Position numbers and translations under genes: made by a program | From: SMWC01 sp964466315 | GTDB lineage: Bacteria; Pseudomonadota; Gammaproteobacteria; Steroidobacterales; Rariloculaceae | NCBI GenBank assembly: GCA_964466315.1 | Contig: CAYXNS010000039.1 | Coordinates: forward strand, 1 to 26,427 | Length of the DNA stretch: 26,427 nucleotides | Direction: 5' to 3' | In this document: positions 1 through 7,878 of the stretch, piece by piece | Position numbering within the stretch: the first letter of the stretch is position 1 | Layout of the letters: every line of letters begins with the position of its first letter | The notes under the pieces: model-generated | Told to the model about the DNA's origin: nothing | The model's database searches: none | What the model saw: the letters and a program-made list of their open reading frames with translations, nothing else

Positions 1-82
1 TGAAGTTTCCTACAACACTCGACTGCAACTGACCGTCGCACTTCGCGATTGAAACTAAGCTGTTTCGGGCGCACCGCTACTC

Positions 83-88
83 TATAAT
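83..88 (+). promoter_or_regulatory. Candidate -10 box ahead of the first methyltransferase
   Basis: A perfect TATAAT lies 35 bases before the start codon at 124. No good -35 hexamer is found at 16-18 bases spacing; TTGAAA at 49-54 is too far away. A strong Shine-Dalgarno GGAGGAG (109-115) follows, 8 bases before the ATG. The promoter call is therefore tentative, while the ribosome binding site is convincing. Confidence 0.35.
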
Positions 89-123
89 GACGCCAGCAGC
101 CACCAGGCGGAGGAGAGATCGAC

Positions 124-861
124 ATGGCAAGAATCTTGGTAGAAGCGCGGTTCTGGCTTTCGCTCCCGTTGCTATTCCTTGCCTTGAGCTCGTATGCACA
201 GCAACAATCCGGATCATCTGAAAACACAACACGACTGGAGCAGAGCGTCCAGGTGGGGATCAATGCCCGTTTTGTCGATTCAGATCTCGACACGACCAGA
301 GCGGCCAGAGGCTTCGAGAGCGAGAACCGGGAGGTCTATGCTCTCCGCAACGACGTCCTCGATGCGCTGGCTCTGAGCTCTGGTATGGCGGTTGCCGACA
401 TCGGCGCCGGTTCGGGCTTTTACACCGAGTTAATGGCGGCCGAGGTCGGGCCGGAGGGCTCGGTCTATGCAGTTGAGATCGCACCGAACTGGATCGAGTA
501 TTTGAACGAGAAGGTCTCCGCCGAAGGTCTCGACAACATCACCGTCGTACTCGGCGGTGAGCGCTCCGTGGAACTGTCAGATGGCTCGATCGATCTCGCG
601 TTTGCGAGCGACACCTATCATCATTTCGAATTCCCGCAGTCAAGCCTGGCCAGCATCTATCGGGCATTAAAACCTGGCGGCCGCTGGGTCGTACTCGACT
701 ACGACCGGATCCCAGGCGTCACGCCACCGAACCGCATGAACCATCTGCGTCTCGGTAAGGCCGAAGCGATCGCGGAGATCGAAGCCGCCGGATTCACGCT
801 GGAACAAGACGTCGACCTCGGTTTCGAAGAAAACTACCTGGCGATTTTCCGCCGGCCGTAG
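124..861 (+). CDS. Exported class I SAM-dependent methyltransferase
   Basis: The 245-residue protein starts with a classical Sec signal peptide (hydrophobic core about residues 10-24, likely cleavage after SSYAQ), so it should be periplasmic. A class I methyltransferase fold follows. Motif I is VADIGAGSGFY (about 90-100), the acidic end of strand 2 is in YAVEI (about 115-119), a DTYHHF segment sits near 163-168, and ALKPGGRWVVLD (about 181-192) is the usual motif III region. The family is recognisable; the substrate is not. The start is set by GGAGGAG 8 bases upstream. The next gene, a permease, begins 18 bases after the stop, so the two are probably co-transcribed. An exported SAM-dependent enzyme is odd because SAM is cytoplasmic; this arrangement is nonetheless seen in many proteobacterial genomes. 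Confidence 0.85.
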   Translation: MARILVEARFWLSLPLLFLALSSYAQQQSGSSENTTRLEQSVQVGINARFVDSDLDTTRAARGFESENREVYALRNDVLDALALSSGMAVADIGAGSGFYTELMAAEVGPEGSVYAVEIAPNWIEYLNEKVSAEGLDNITVVLGGERSVELSDGSIDLAFASDTYHHFEFPQSSLASIYRALKPGGRWVVLDYDRIPGVTPPNRMNHLRLGKAEAIAEIEAAGFTLEQDVDLGFEENYLAIFRRP

Positions 862-879
862 CCGCCGGCCTTCTCATCC

Positions 880-2169
880 ATGCCCAGCTCGCGCCGGCGG
901 CTCAGCGTGCAGACCTCGATCGCGCTGGTCGTCGCCAGCATGATCGGCACTGGTGTCTTCACCACGTCAGGATTCGCGTTAGCGGACCTTCAGTCACGAC
1001 AAGCAGTGTTACTCGCCTGGCTCACCGGCGGCCTGCTGGCGATGTTCGGTGCACTCAGTTACGGTTCACTTGCGCGGCACATCCCCGAGTCGGGTGGGGA
1101 GTACACATTCCTCAGCCGACTCGTACATCCGCTGGCCGGGTTCCTGGCCGGTTGGATCTCGCTACTCGTTGGCTTCACCGTGCCGATCGCCGCCGCTGCG
1201 CTGGCGCTGGCTGCGTATCTGACGGCGCCACTCGGCGGCGCATTGCGGGCGGAGTGGATCGGAACGATGGCTCTACTCGCTGTCGGCGCGGTACACGCCC
1301 GTAAGCTCCTAGTCGGTCTGATATTGCAGAACGTCGCGGTCGGCCTGATGCTGCTCGTCATCGGCGTGTTTATCGCTTTCGGAGTAACAGGCATTGCAAC
1401 GCCATCGGCCACTGCGACACCAATGACGCTCGCCGATGTCGAAATCGGCGCGTTCGCGGTAACGCTGATTTGGATTTCGTTCGCCTACTCCGGATGGAAC
1501 GCAGCCGTCTATATCGCCGGAGAAGTGCGGGACCCAGAGCGCAACCTCTACTTGTCGCTGTGGGTCGGGACCGGTCTGGTGACGATCATCTACCTCGCGT
1601 TAAATATGATTTTTCTCTACGCTGCGCCGGCTGCCGAGTTAGCCAATAGAGCCGAGGTTGCGGCGATCGCCGCCGAGGCTTTGGGTGGGCCGCAACTTCG
1701 CTTGCTGGTTTCGGTCATGATCTCGCTCGGGCTTTTTACATCGATTTCGGCGATGGTGATGATCGGCCCGAGGATCTACGCGCGCATGGCCGATGACGGG
1801 TTGTTCCCGAAGTGGTTCGAGACACGCGGCGAGGTACCGTCCGCGGCCGTGATATTTCAGATCGTGCTCTCAATCGTCGTCGTCTGGGTAGCGGAATTGC
1901 GCGAACTGCTCGGCTACATCGGTTTCACGCTCGGGCTGTCCACGGCTGCGACTGTAGCGAGCCTGATCTGGCTGCGCTTGAACCTAGGTCCGGAAGAGAT
2001 CTCCGTTCCCGGGTTTCCCTGGATTCAAGGCATCTTCGTCGTGTTCGTGTTGACTGCCTCGGTCTTCATGGCCATGCGACAACCGTACGAAGCGGGTTTG
2101 GGGCTGCTGACCATACTGGCGGGCTTGCCGCTCTATTGGGCGATGCGCCGGCACACACGGCTGCCTTGA
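880..2169 (+). CDS. APC-superfamily amino-acid permease
   Basis: The 429-residue integral membrane protein has about 12 hydrophobic segments spread over its whole length. The first segment carries the APC hallmark MIGTGVF (about 21-27), the unwound helix that binds the amino or carboxylate group in this superfamily. PESGGEYTFLSR (about 69-80) is also typical of the AA_permease_2 group. Length fits the family (about 420-480). The likely role is proton-coupled uptake or exchange of an amino acid or amine across the inner membrane; the substrate cannot be read from sequence. It lies between two exported methyltransferases, 18 bases after one and 24 bases before the other, and is probably in one operon with them. 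No clear Shine-Dalgarno precedes the ATG, which suggests translational coupling with the upstream gene. Confidence 0.87.
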   Translation: MPSSRRRLSVQTSIALVVASMIGTGVFTTSGFALADLQSRQAVLLAWLTGGLLAMFGALSYGSLARHIPESGGEYTFLSRLVHPLAGFLAGWISLLVGFTVPIAAAALALAAYLTAPLGGALRAEWIGTMALLAVGAVHARKLLVGLILQNVAVGLMLLVIGVFIAFGVTGIATPSATATPMTLADVEIGAFAVTLIWISFAYSGWNAAVYIAGEVRDPERNLYLSLWVGTGLVTIIYLALNMIFLYAAPAAELANRAEVAAIAAEALGGPQLRLLVSVMISLGLFTSISAMVMIGPRIYARMADDGLFPKWFETRGEVPSAAVIFQIVLSIVVVWVAELRELLGYIGFTLGLSTAATVASLIWLRLNLGPEEISVPGFPWIQGIFVVFVLTASVFMAMRQPYEAGLGLLTILAGLPLYWAMRRHTRLP

Positions 2170-2193
2170 TTCGGCTCTATACTGAAACAAACG

Positions 2194-2943
2194 ATGAAGA
2201 CGATGCGAATGACTCAGATCTTGCTCACAACAGCCGGATGGGTGGTCGTCACACTATTCGCGTTTCCGGCATGTTCCCAATCGAATATCGACGACCTGAG
2301 ACTGCAGATGGTTACGGAAATCGAGCGGGACGTTCGTGATACCAGCGCCAACACCGGCCGACAGAGGCTTGATGAAGCCGTTATCGACGCCATGGCTCAG
2401 GTGCCGCGGCACGAGTTCGTGCCGTTGCAGCGGCGGCATCTGTCCTATGTGAATCAACCGCTGCCAATCGGCGATGGGCAAACGATATCACAGCCGTATA
2501 TCGTCGCATTAATGACAGATCTCGCTAACGTCGACAGTAGCTCTATCGTCCTAGAAATCGGTACAGGCTCCGGCTATCAGGCAGCGATACTTGCCGAAAT
2601 AGTCGAGCATGTCTATACGATAGAAATTATCGAATCGCTGGGACGGCGAGCCAGTGACACGCTGGCCCGCCTGGGGTATGAGAATGTGACGGTCGAGATC
2701 GGCGACGGCTATCGTGGAATGCCGGAGTTCGCTCCTTTCGATGCAATCATCGTGACGGCGGCTCCGGATCAGGTTCCCGAACCGTTGATTCAACAGCTGC
2801 GGCCGGGCGGCCGGCTCGTGACACCGGTCGGCTCGCCACGTACCGTCCAGTCCTTACAAGTACTCCAGAAGGATGCCGCCGGTCGGATCGACAGAACCGA
2901 CGTGTTACCCGTACGCTTTGTTCCATTCACTCGTCACGATTGA
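2194..2943 (+). CDS. pcm: Exported protein-L-isoaspartate O-methyltransferase-like enzyme
   Basis: The 249-residue protein matches the PCMT family from about residue 35. Recognisable motifs are PRHEFVP (71-77), PIGDGQTISQPYIVALM (91-107), SAM motif I in LEIGTGSGYQA (120-130), and VTAAPDQVP (187-195). PCMT methylates isoaspartate in aged proteins so that they revert to aspartate. The protein begins with a hydrophobic leader (about 8-26) ending in FPAC, so it is exported and may be a lipoprotein, although the lipobox is imperfect. Many gammaproteobacteria have such an extracytoplasmic version beside a cytoplasmic one. It is the last gene of the first plus-strand run and converges on the outer-membrane gene that ends at 2994. 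Confidence 0.88.
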   Translation: MKTMRMTQILLTTAGWVVVTLFAFPACSQSNIDDLRLQMVTEIERDVRDTSANTGRQRLDEAVIDAMAQVPRHEFVPLQRRHLSYVNQPLPIGDGQTISQPYIVALMTDLANVDSSSIVLEIGTGSGYQAAILAEIVEHVYTIEIIESLGRRASDTLARLGYENVTVEIGDGYRGMPEFAPFDAIIVTAAPDQVPEPLIQQLRPGGRLVTPVGSPRTVQSLQVLQKDAAGRIDRTDVLPVRFVPFTRHD

Positions 2944-2950
2944 ACCGCCG

Positions 2951-2997
2951 CTGAGTCGGTAGCTGAATTATACTAATTCCGACGTGATCCCACTCAG
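2951..2997. terminator. Interrupted inverted repeat between convergent genes
   Basis: In the gap between the convergent stops, CTGAGT (2951-2956) is complementary to ACTCAG (2992-2997), and GAATTA (2965-2970) to TAATTC (2974-2979), with the three-base loop TAC. GTCG/CGAC (2955-2958, 2980-2983) offers an alternative middle stem. The outer arm touches the stop of the minus-strand gene. There is no run of T on either strand, so this is at best a weak bidirectional terminator or an mRNA 3'-end structure. Confidence 0.3.
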
Positions 2998-5222
2998 AAC
3001 CGGAACGTGTAATTCATCTTGATGGTCATATCCGCTTGGCTCGAGTGGAATGAGTCGTTCCTGTCGGTATCTTGAAGCATATGGTTCAATACGAGAAATA
3101 TTTCTCGTCCGGCCTGAGGGATCCAGTGTAAACGGCTGTTGATCCCCGCAACCTCCGAGACATTATCGTACTGGACCAGATTCACCCATGACAATGTCGA
3201 CGAGAAGATCATCTCTGCCCGTAATGTCACGAGCCGCACGACGAAGCCACCGTGAGGCAAATCTACATCGTTGAAATCGTAACTGACTCCAGTGCGAAAA
3301 TATTTCGATAGCGCCCAGGTTAACCCGCCGCGAAGCGCAAGTCGGTCACCATCGAAAAACTCTCCGGTTCGGAAAGACAGATTTCCGAAAAATTCACGCT
3401 GGCTACCGGTACTGAAGTCGAACCCATACTCGTCGAAAGAGTAATCGCCGGGCGAGATAACCACGCCTTCGGAGATCTCGAAAGACTCGGTAATGACTTC
3501 CCTATTCGCCGTGTAGCGGATATCGAAGCTATCGCGGCTGTGATTATCGATCTCCAGCGGCCGTACGGAGATCACTTCCGTTTGCAATCCACCATCCAGA
3601 AGAGTGATTCGCTGTACGTCGACCCCGCCGAAGATCGTGCGCAGGAAACTGTTAGCGGGCCGGTGCGTATACCCTAACTCGAGAGTTTCGTCACGAATAC
3701 CGGGGCGGTTCACGAACCCGAGGGCCGGGTTGAAGTTCTGTTGTAACTCTTTGACCCCGATGCCGGCACGGAATCCGACGTTGTTCGGTATCTGCAGGCG
3801 GAGGCCGAAAGCCTGATCGTCACCATCGAGCCCCGCCGTGTCCGATTGCTGGAACCAGGCCTCGCCCTGGAGCGTGCGGCCACCGGGGAGACGAGTGTTC
3901 AGGTAGCGAAAGTCGACCCCGGCGACGGTGTTATCGACATTGGACCGGGGGTCGCCGCTGGTAACGATAACGCCGAGGCTGGATTCCGACAGCACGTTGG
4001 CGGCAGCCCGGCCGACGAACACATCGGTGGCTTCCACGCCCTTGATTGCGTCCTGCCTTATCGCCAGCGCACCCACGTTCCACCGGCCGACGCGACCGCT
4101 GATTTTTCCTCCATAGTCGATATCAGCCGGCGTACCGGAAGCGCTTAGACCCACTCGCCGGGAGAAGAACGGCCGCCCGTTTTCTTGAGACGGGCGTGAG
4201 AAAGTCGGCCCACTACCAAAGCTCGCACTCCCGCCGAGCCGGCCAAACTCGAAAATATCCGCATCCTTTAGAAAGAACGCGCGTTTCTCCGGGAAGAACA
4301 GATTGAAGCGCGACAGATCGACCTGCCGATCATCTACTTCCGTGGCTGAAAAATCCGTATTGATAGTCAGCGCCCCGTTCAGAGAGGGCGTAATCTTGTA
4401 GAAGAGATCCAGGGACGGATCCTGAGCGGTGTCGCTGTCGGAAGGTGAGAAGGTTTTCTGTTCGCGCACGCTGATCGAAGGAACGATATCCAGCCCCGAG
4501 GTCTGTGCGAGATTACGAAGTCCTGTCACCGTGCCCGCGATGCTCGGATTCATGTTGCGATTCCGAGACACCCATCCGATCCATTCGCTCTTCCGTGGTA
4601 CGTATCTCATGAAGTTGATACCCCAGACGTCGTTATCCGGATCGAACGACAGCGTCCTGAACGGTATCCTCATTTCGACGGAACAACCTTGCTCGTTCTG
4701 TTGAGCTGCCGCCTGCCAGATACCTTCCCAGTCTCTCTGTTGTTGGTTGGTATTCTGGTACAGGAGATCGGACCGAATTCCGTTACAGTTCACCTCGAAC
4801 CGGTATCCGTTACGGCGGTCATGGAAAGGATCCAGGATGACGCCGAAGTTGTCGTCCCCGAAGAGACTCTCACCCTGCCTCATGATCTTCGCGGTCATCT
4901 CGTCTGGCTCGCTGTCCGAAAGTTGTGCGCCCACGTAGAGTGCGTCGTCCGTGTAGAGCAGTCGCACTTGCGTGTAGACGGAAGCGTCGGAATACTCGGT
5001 CGGACTTATCTGATGCAGGTCCTCGACGACCGTGGCTTGCGACCAGACGACTTCGCCCAAACGCCCATCCATGATCGGAATTCTGTCCGTGTGGGCGATA
5101 TGAATGGTCTTTGACTCAGCGCCGACGACACCAGTGCCTTGAGCTGCCGAACCTTCGCAGAGAAGAGAGATCATCAGACAGAGCGCCAAAGGAATGCAGT
5201 GCATTTCGTACGCTTGGCACAT
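2994..5222 (-). CDS. DUF5916-type outer-membrane beta-barrel with N-terminal CBM9-like domain
   Basis: This 742-residue protein has a hydrophobic leader near the N-terminus. It then has a carbohydrate-binding family 9-like domain (about residues 45-220; marks include PIMDGRLGEVVWSQA, LLYTDDALYVGAQLSD and FGVILDPFHDRRNGYRFEVN), followed by the DUF5916 region. The C-terminal half alternates polar and hydrophobic residues in strand-like stretches and ends in YTFRF; a terminal phenylalanine is the usual signal for outer-membrane insertion by the Bam complex. The family occurs in many Gram-negative bacteria and its role is unknown; surface binding or import of a polymer or metabolite is only a guess. 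An in-frame ATG at 5204 (MHCIPLALCLM) is an alternative start and gives a more compact signal peptide; neither start has a strong Shine-Dalgarno. The gene is monocistronic on the minus strand. Confidence 0.82.
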   Translation of the reverse strand: MCQAYEMHCIPLALCLMISLLCEGSAAQGTGVVGAESKTIHIAHTDRIPIMDGRLGEVVWSQATVVEDLHQISPTEYSDASVYTQVRLLYTDDALYVGAQLSDSEPDEMTAKIMRQGESLFGDDNFGVILDPFHDRRNGYRFEVNCNGIRSDLLYQNTNQQQRDWEGIWQAAAQQNEQGCSVEMRIPFRTLSFDPDNDVWGINFMRYVPRKSEWIGWVSRNRNMNPSIAGTVTGLRNLAQTSGLDIVPSISVREQKTFSPSDSDTAQDPSLDLFYKITPSLNGALTINTDFSATEVDDRQVDLSRFNLFFPEKRAFFLKDADIFEFGRLGGSASFGSGPTFSRPSQENGRPFFSRRVGLSASGTPADIDYGGKISGRVGRWNVGALAIRQDAIKGVEATDVFVGRAAANVLSESSLGVIVTSGDPRSNVDNTVAGVDFRYLNTRLPGGRTLQGEAWFQQSDTAGLDGDDQAFGLRLQIPNNVGFRAGIGVKELQQNFNPALGFVNRPGIRDETLELGYTHRPANSFLRTIFGGVDVQRITLLDGGLQTEVISVRPLEIDNHSRDSFDIRYTANREVITESFEISEGVVISPGDYSFDEYGFDFSTGSQREFFGNLSFRTGEFFDGDRLALRGGLTWALSKYFRTGVSYDFNDVDLPHGGFVVRLVTLRAEMIFSSTLSWVNLVQYDNVSEVAGINSRLHWIPQAGREIFLVLNHMLQDTDRNDSFHSSQADMTIKMNYTFRF

Positions 5223-5455
5223 AGGGGCGACTGTTCCTGTAACGAACCAAGCGACGAACTTGGCGGGATCGAACCTAGCCTAGAGCTGGGTGTGGCGTAA
5301 TCAGGAGAAATACTTAAGGGCGCTTCTCACCGCTCTTGCCTGCTTCACCGGGAAAGGTCGCGAATGTACATACGTACGATTCCTACCTTGTCCGAGGGGT
5401 TCCTTTCTGTATCGTCGGCTGACACGCGGCCCTCGTGCGCACGTTGATGATGGCA

Positions 5456-6402
5456 ATGAAGCATCTATTCATTGTATTCGTAGTTATACTGATGTCCACG
5501 ACATCGGCTCAAGCCCAGTTCGAGTGGGCATACCAGCGAGTCGATGAGGTACTTCCTCAGGCCGACTTGGATTTCGACGAGAGCGCGCCCCGAACCGTTC
5601 CCGGCAGCTCGCTCCAGCGCACCCAGGAACAGATCGACGATCGCTGGAATCCACCCGACTGGTTTCCTGACGATCATCACGCGCCCGTACCGGAAATCGT
5701 CGCCCGGGGCGCAGGCCCGAATGCCAGACCCTGTGCCACCTGCCACGGATACGGGGGGGTCCGGGCATCCCGAGTCTTCGCATATGTCCGGGATGACGGC
5801 GGCCTACATCGTGCGCCAGATGGCTGACTACAAGAACGGGGTAAGAAAAGACCGGTTCTTTATGAACGCGATAGCCCGAGAAATGTCCGACGAAGACGTT
5901 CGGGCGGCAGCAGAGTGGTTTGCCGGACTCGAGCCGATCGATTGGATCGACGAGGTCATCGAGTCCGATATCGTCCCGGTCACCTACGTCGGCCGCGGGC
6001 GCATGCGCTTCCTGCAGCCGGACGGCGGCACCGAGCCGATCGGCAAGCGCGTCCTCGAAGTGCCGCAGGACCGCGCGCTCGTTGAATCCCGCCACCCTTA
6101 CGTAGGATTTACCGTGTACGCACCAGCCGGCAGCGTAGCGCGGGGCGAGGCACTCGTCACGATGGGAGCTGCCGGCAAGACGATCGGCGTGCTTCATCTG
6201 CCACGGTGAAGGGCTGACGGGCCTGGGCGACGTGCCGCAGCTCGCCGGTATTTCTCCGCTCTACGTTATCCGCCAGCTCAACGAGTTTCAGAATGGCGAC
6301 CGAGCGGGCAGCATGAGCGCCCTCATGGATGCATCCGTAGCCAACCTCACGGAACAGGATATTCTCGATATCGCGGCCTACCTCGCTAATCTCGACCCGT
6401 AA
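5456..6402 (+). pseudogene. Diheme c-type cytochrome broken by two +1 frameshifts
   Basis: Three reading frames join into one family-typical protein if one G is removed at each of two places: from the run of seven G at 5753-5759 and from the GG at 6186-6187. The rebuilt product is 314 residues: a signal peptide (MKHLFIVFVVILMSTTSAQA), a 70-residue acidic linker with PDWFPDDHHAPVPEIV, a first heme site CATCH (bases 5732-5746), a conserved middle segment (GRGRMRFLQPDGGTEPIGKR), and a second heme site CFICH (bases 6190-6204) with a C-terminal cytochrome fold ending at the TAA 6400-6402. The corrected length is a multiple of three and sequence similarity continues across both breaks, so the lesions are recent or are assembly errors. 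If intact it would be a periplasmic electron carrier. The chosen start is ATG 5456; in-frame ATGs at 5447 and 5450 are also possible. No strong promoter or Shine-Dalgarno was found in 5223-5455. Confidence 0.82.
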
Positions 6403-6500
6403 CGTATCGATGACGGAACGCATTTCGACGCCGTTCGGCTGCCGCTTCGGCTCGTCGAGGTTGACGCCGGCAATCGCCCCGGCTCAAAGTGGCCTTCTCT

Positions 6501-6516
6501 AGTGCCGCACGGCACT
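6501..6516. other. Short perfect inverted repeat before the ABM gene
   Basis: AGTGCCG and CGGCACT flank a two-base centre (CA). As RNA it can fold as a 6-bp stem with loop GCAC, followed by TTACTTATT, so it could be a weak intrinsic terminator for the cytochrome gene ending at 6402. It also lies 20 bases before the next start codon, where an operator would sit. The sequence alone does not decide between these. Confidence 0.35.
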
Positions 6517-6535
6517 TACTTATTGGAGAGATGCA

Positions 6536-6832
6536 ATGTCGAACCTGGTCTTGGTAGTCACAGTAAAAACACAACCCGGTGTCGCGGAGACGCTGATGCC
6601 GGCAATGCTCGAAAATGCCGCGCAATCCGCACAGGAAGAAACCTGTTATCAATTCGACGTAATCGTTTCTCAGGATGACGAGAACACGTTCATTTTCTAC
6701 GAAGTCTACAAAGACGAACAGGCCCTCGCGGAGCACCGTAAGACACCGCATTTCCTGAACTATTGGAATCTAATGCAGGAATTGGGCGACAGAGTCGAAC
6801 GCAGCGCCCAGCTATACGACAAACTGAGCTGA
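6536..6832 (+). CDS. ABM-domain (antibiotic biosynthesis monooxygenase fold) protein, YgiN-like
   Basis: The 98-residue protein is one ABM domain, a dimeric alpha/beta ferredoxin-like fold. Visible marks are the N-terminal strand LVLVVTVKTQPG, the segment CYQFDVIVSQDDENTFIFYEVYKDEQALAEHRKTPHF split over about residues 42-75, and the typical Y-E-x-Y/W ... H-x-x-T/S-x-H-F pattern. Family members include quinol monooxygenases (YgiN) and the autoinducer-2-degrading LsrG; many act without a bound cofactor. The specific reaction is unknown here. GGAGAG lies 6 bases before the ATG. The gene stands alone between the broken cytochrome gene and a convergent dehydrogenase, and has no signal peptide. Confidence 0.85.
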   Translation: MSNLVLVVTVKTQPGVAETLMPAMLENAAQSAQEETCYQFDVIVSQDDENTFIFYEVYKDEQALAEHRKTPHFLNYWNLMQELGDRVERSAQLYDKLS

Positions 6833-6869
6833 CAATCCAGGCGAGCCGGGATATCGCAACCGAACTCCT

Positions 6870-7763
6870 CTACTCGACCAGCTTTCGGTCGATGCCGACC
6901 GCCGTCTCTATAGCCTTACACACGGCGGACGTATCGAGATGACCCAGACCCAACGCGATCGCTGAATTGAACTTCTGTCGGCTGGAGACATAGAGGTCGA
7001 TGGGTGCTTTAACGCTCGCGGCGAACTCCGTGATAATAGAGGCATCTTTCTCGTAGACATCGAACATAGTCCCTCCGCCTTCTCGATAATCCGAGGCGGC
7101 CATCATCGCGCCGCGAATATCGAACATCTTCGAGCCTCCGGCGCCCTCCTTGAGTACCGTATGGATGAGATTGGGGTCGAGCCCGGCCTTCTGACCCATC
7201 ACCATGCATTCCGCCGCCGCCGTCACGTGGACATGCACGAGATAGTTGGCGAGAAGCTTCATCCGGCTGCCGTTGCCGACTTCACCACAATAGAAATTGG
7301 TGGCGGTGAAGCCTTCCAGTACCGGTACGCACTCTGCGTGCGCGCCCTCGTCGCCGCTTACGTAGATCGATGCCATCATCTTGGCCAGCATCGGCGGCGT
7401 CGCGCTGATCGGAGAATCGAGAAATACCTTCCCGCCGGCCTTGATCTGATCGTGTGCCGCGAGCTTCTGGTCTACGGTTAGCGTGCTGCACTCGATCAGG
7501 ATCTGCCCCGGCTGTTCGTGCCCCAGCACTCCCTCGACCACCTTCTGAAGCGCGCTCGCATTTGGTAGCGAGGCGATGAGCACGTCGGCTCTCTCGGCCA
7601 CATCGGTGACTGAGTTCGCCTTGTTCAGGCCGAGATCGTCCAGAGCCGCCATTCGGTCGGGCAGAATATCGAAGCCGACGACTTCGAATTCATTCATGAG
7701 TAAATTACCCGCGACATTTCCGCCCATGGGGCCTAAACCGATGACACCAATCGTTACGCTCAT
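6870..7763 (-). CDS. NAD(P)-dependent beta-hydroxyacid dehydrogenase, 3-hydroxyisobutyrate dehydrogenase family
   Basis: The protein (297 residues from the ATG at 7763) begins with the Rossmann motif IGVIGLGPMGGNVA. It has the family's substrate motif ILIECSTLTVDQ, the DSPISATPPML segment (family consensus DAPVSGG), and the catalytic lysine in GNGSRMKLLANYL. The C-terminal half is the helical NAD-binding_11 domain. Such enzymes oxidise 3-hydroxyisobutyrate, tartronate semialdehyde or related 3-hydroxyacids in the cytoplasm. A longer reading from TTG 7778 would run through the Shine-Dalgarno GGAGG (7772-7776), so the ATG 8 bases downstream of it is preferred. It is transcribed divergently from a TRAP transporter operon 115 bases away, suggesting that it processes the imported acid. 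It is a distant paralogue of the gene at 21100-21993. Confidence 0.9.
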   Translation of the reverse strand: MSVTIGVIGLGPMGGNVAGNLLMNEFEVVGFDILPDRMAALDDLGLNKANSVTDVAERADVLIASLPNASALQKVVEGVLGHEQPGQILIECSTLTVDQKLAAHDQIKAGGKVFLDSPISATPPMLAKMMASIYVSGDEGAHAECVPVLEGFTATNFYCGEVGNGSRMKLLANYLVHVHVTAAAECMVMGQKAGLDPNLIHTVLKEGAGGSKMFDIRGAMMAASDYREGGGTMFDVYEKDASIITEFAASVKAPIDLYVSSRQKFNSAIALGLGHLDTSAVCKAIETAVGIDRKLVE

Positions 7764-7806
7764 ATCGCGATCCTCCAATCGTAATTCTTATGTGACGCTT
7801 TCCCGC

Positions 7807-7834
7807 AAGATAGCGGATAGGCTGCACTTTACAA
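7807..7834 (-). promoter_or_regulatory. Candidate promoter for the divergent hydroxyacid dehydrogenase
   Basis: Read on the minus strand, TTGTAA (7834-7829) and TATCTT (7812-7807) are 16 bases apart; each matches the sigma-70 consensus at four of six positions. It would give a 5' leader of about 40 bases ending in GGAGG. It overlaps the plus-strand promoter region, so the two directions could be co-regulated. Confidence 0.35.
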
Positions 7835-7839
7835 TAAGT

Positions 7840-7864
7840 TATAATTAATGGATAACCGATAACC
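7840..7864 (+). promoter_or_regulatory. Candidate -10 box and tandem GATAACC motif before the TRAP operon
   Basis: A perfect TATAAT (7840-7845) lies in an AT-rich island (about 7827-7860) that contrasts with the GC-rich surroundings. No good -35 was found. Just downstream, GATAACC occurs twice in tandem (7851-7857 and 7858-7864); head-to-tail repeats over a start site are often regulator half-sites. GGGG at 7867-7870 then serves as the Shine-Dalgarno for the ATG at 7879. Confidence 0.4.
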
Positions 7865-7878
7865 TTGGGGAATCCTGG

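Noticed and set aside
5205..5455. Possible operator or promoter in the divergent region (CCAAG...CTTGG near 5250-5268; CATACGTACG near 5370)
   Set aside because: The repeats are short and no promoter hexamers with correct spacing were found beside them.
5484..6197. A 237-codon open frame on the minus strand over the broken cytochrome gene
   Set aside because: It is the longest single frame there, but its product has no recognisable domain and low-complexity Arg/Gly-rich composition, while the plus strand rebuilds a complete cytochrome with both heme motifs.
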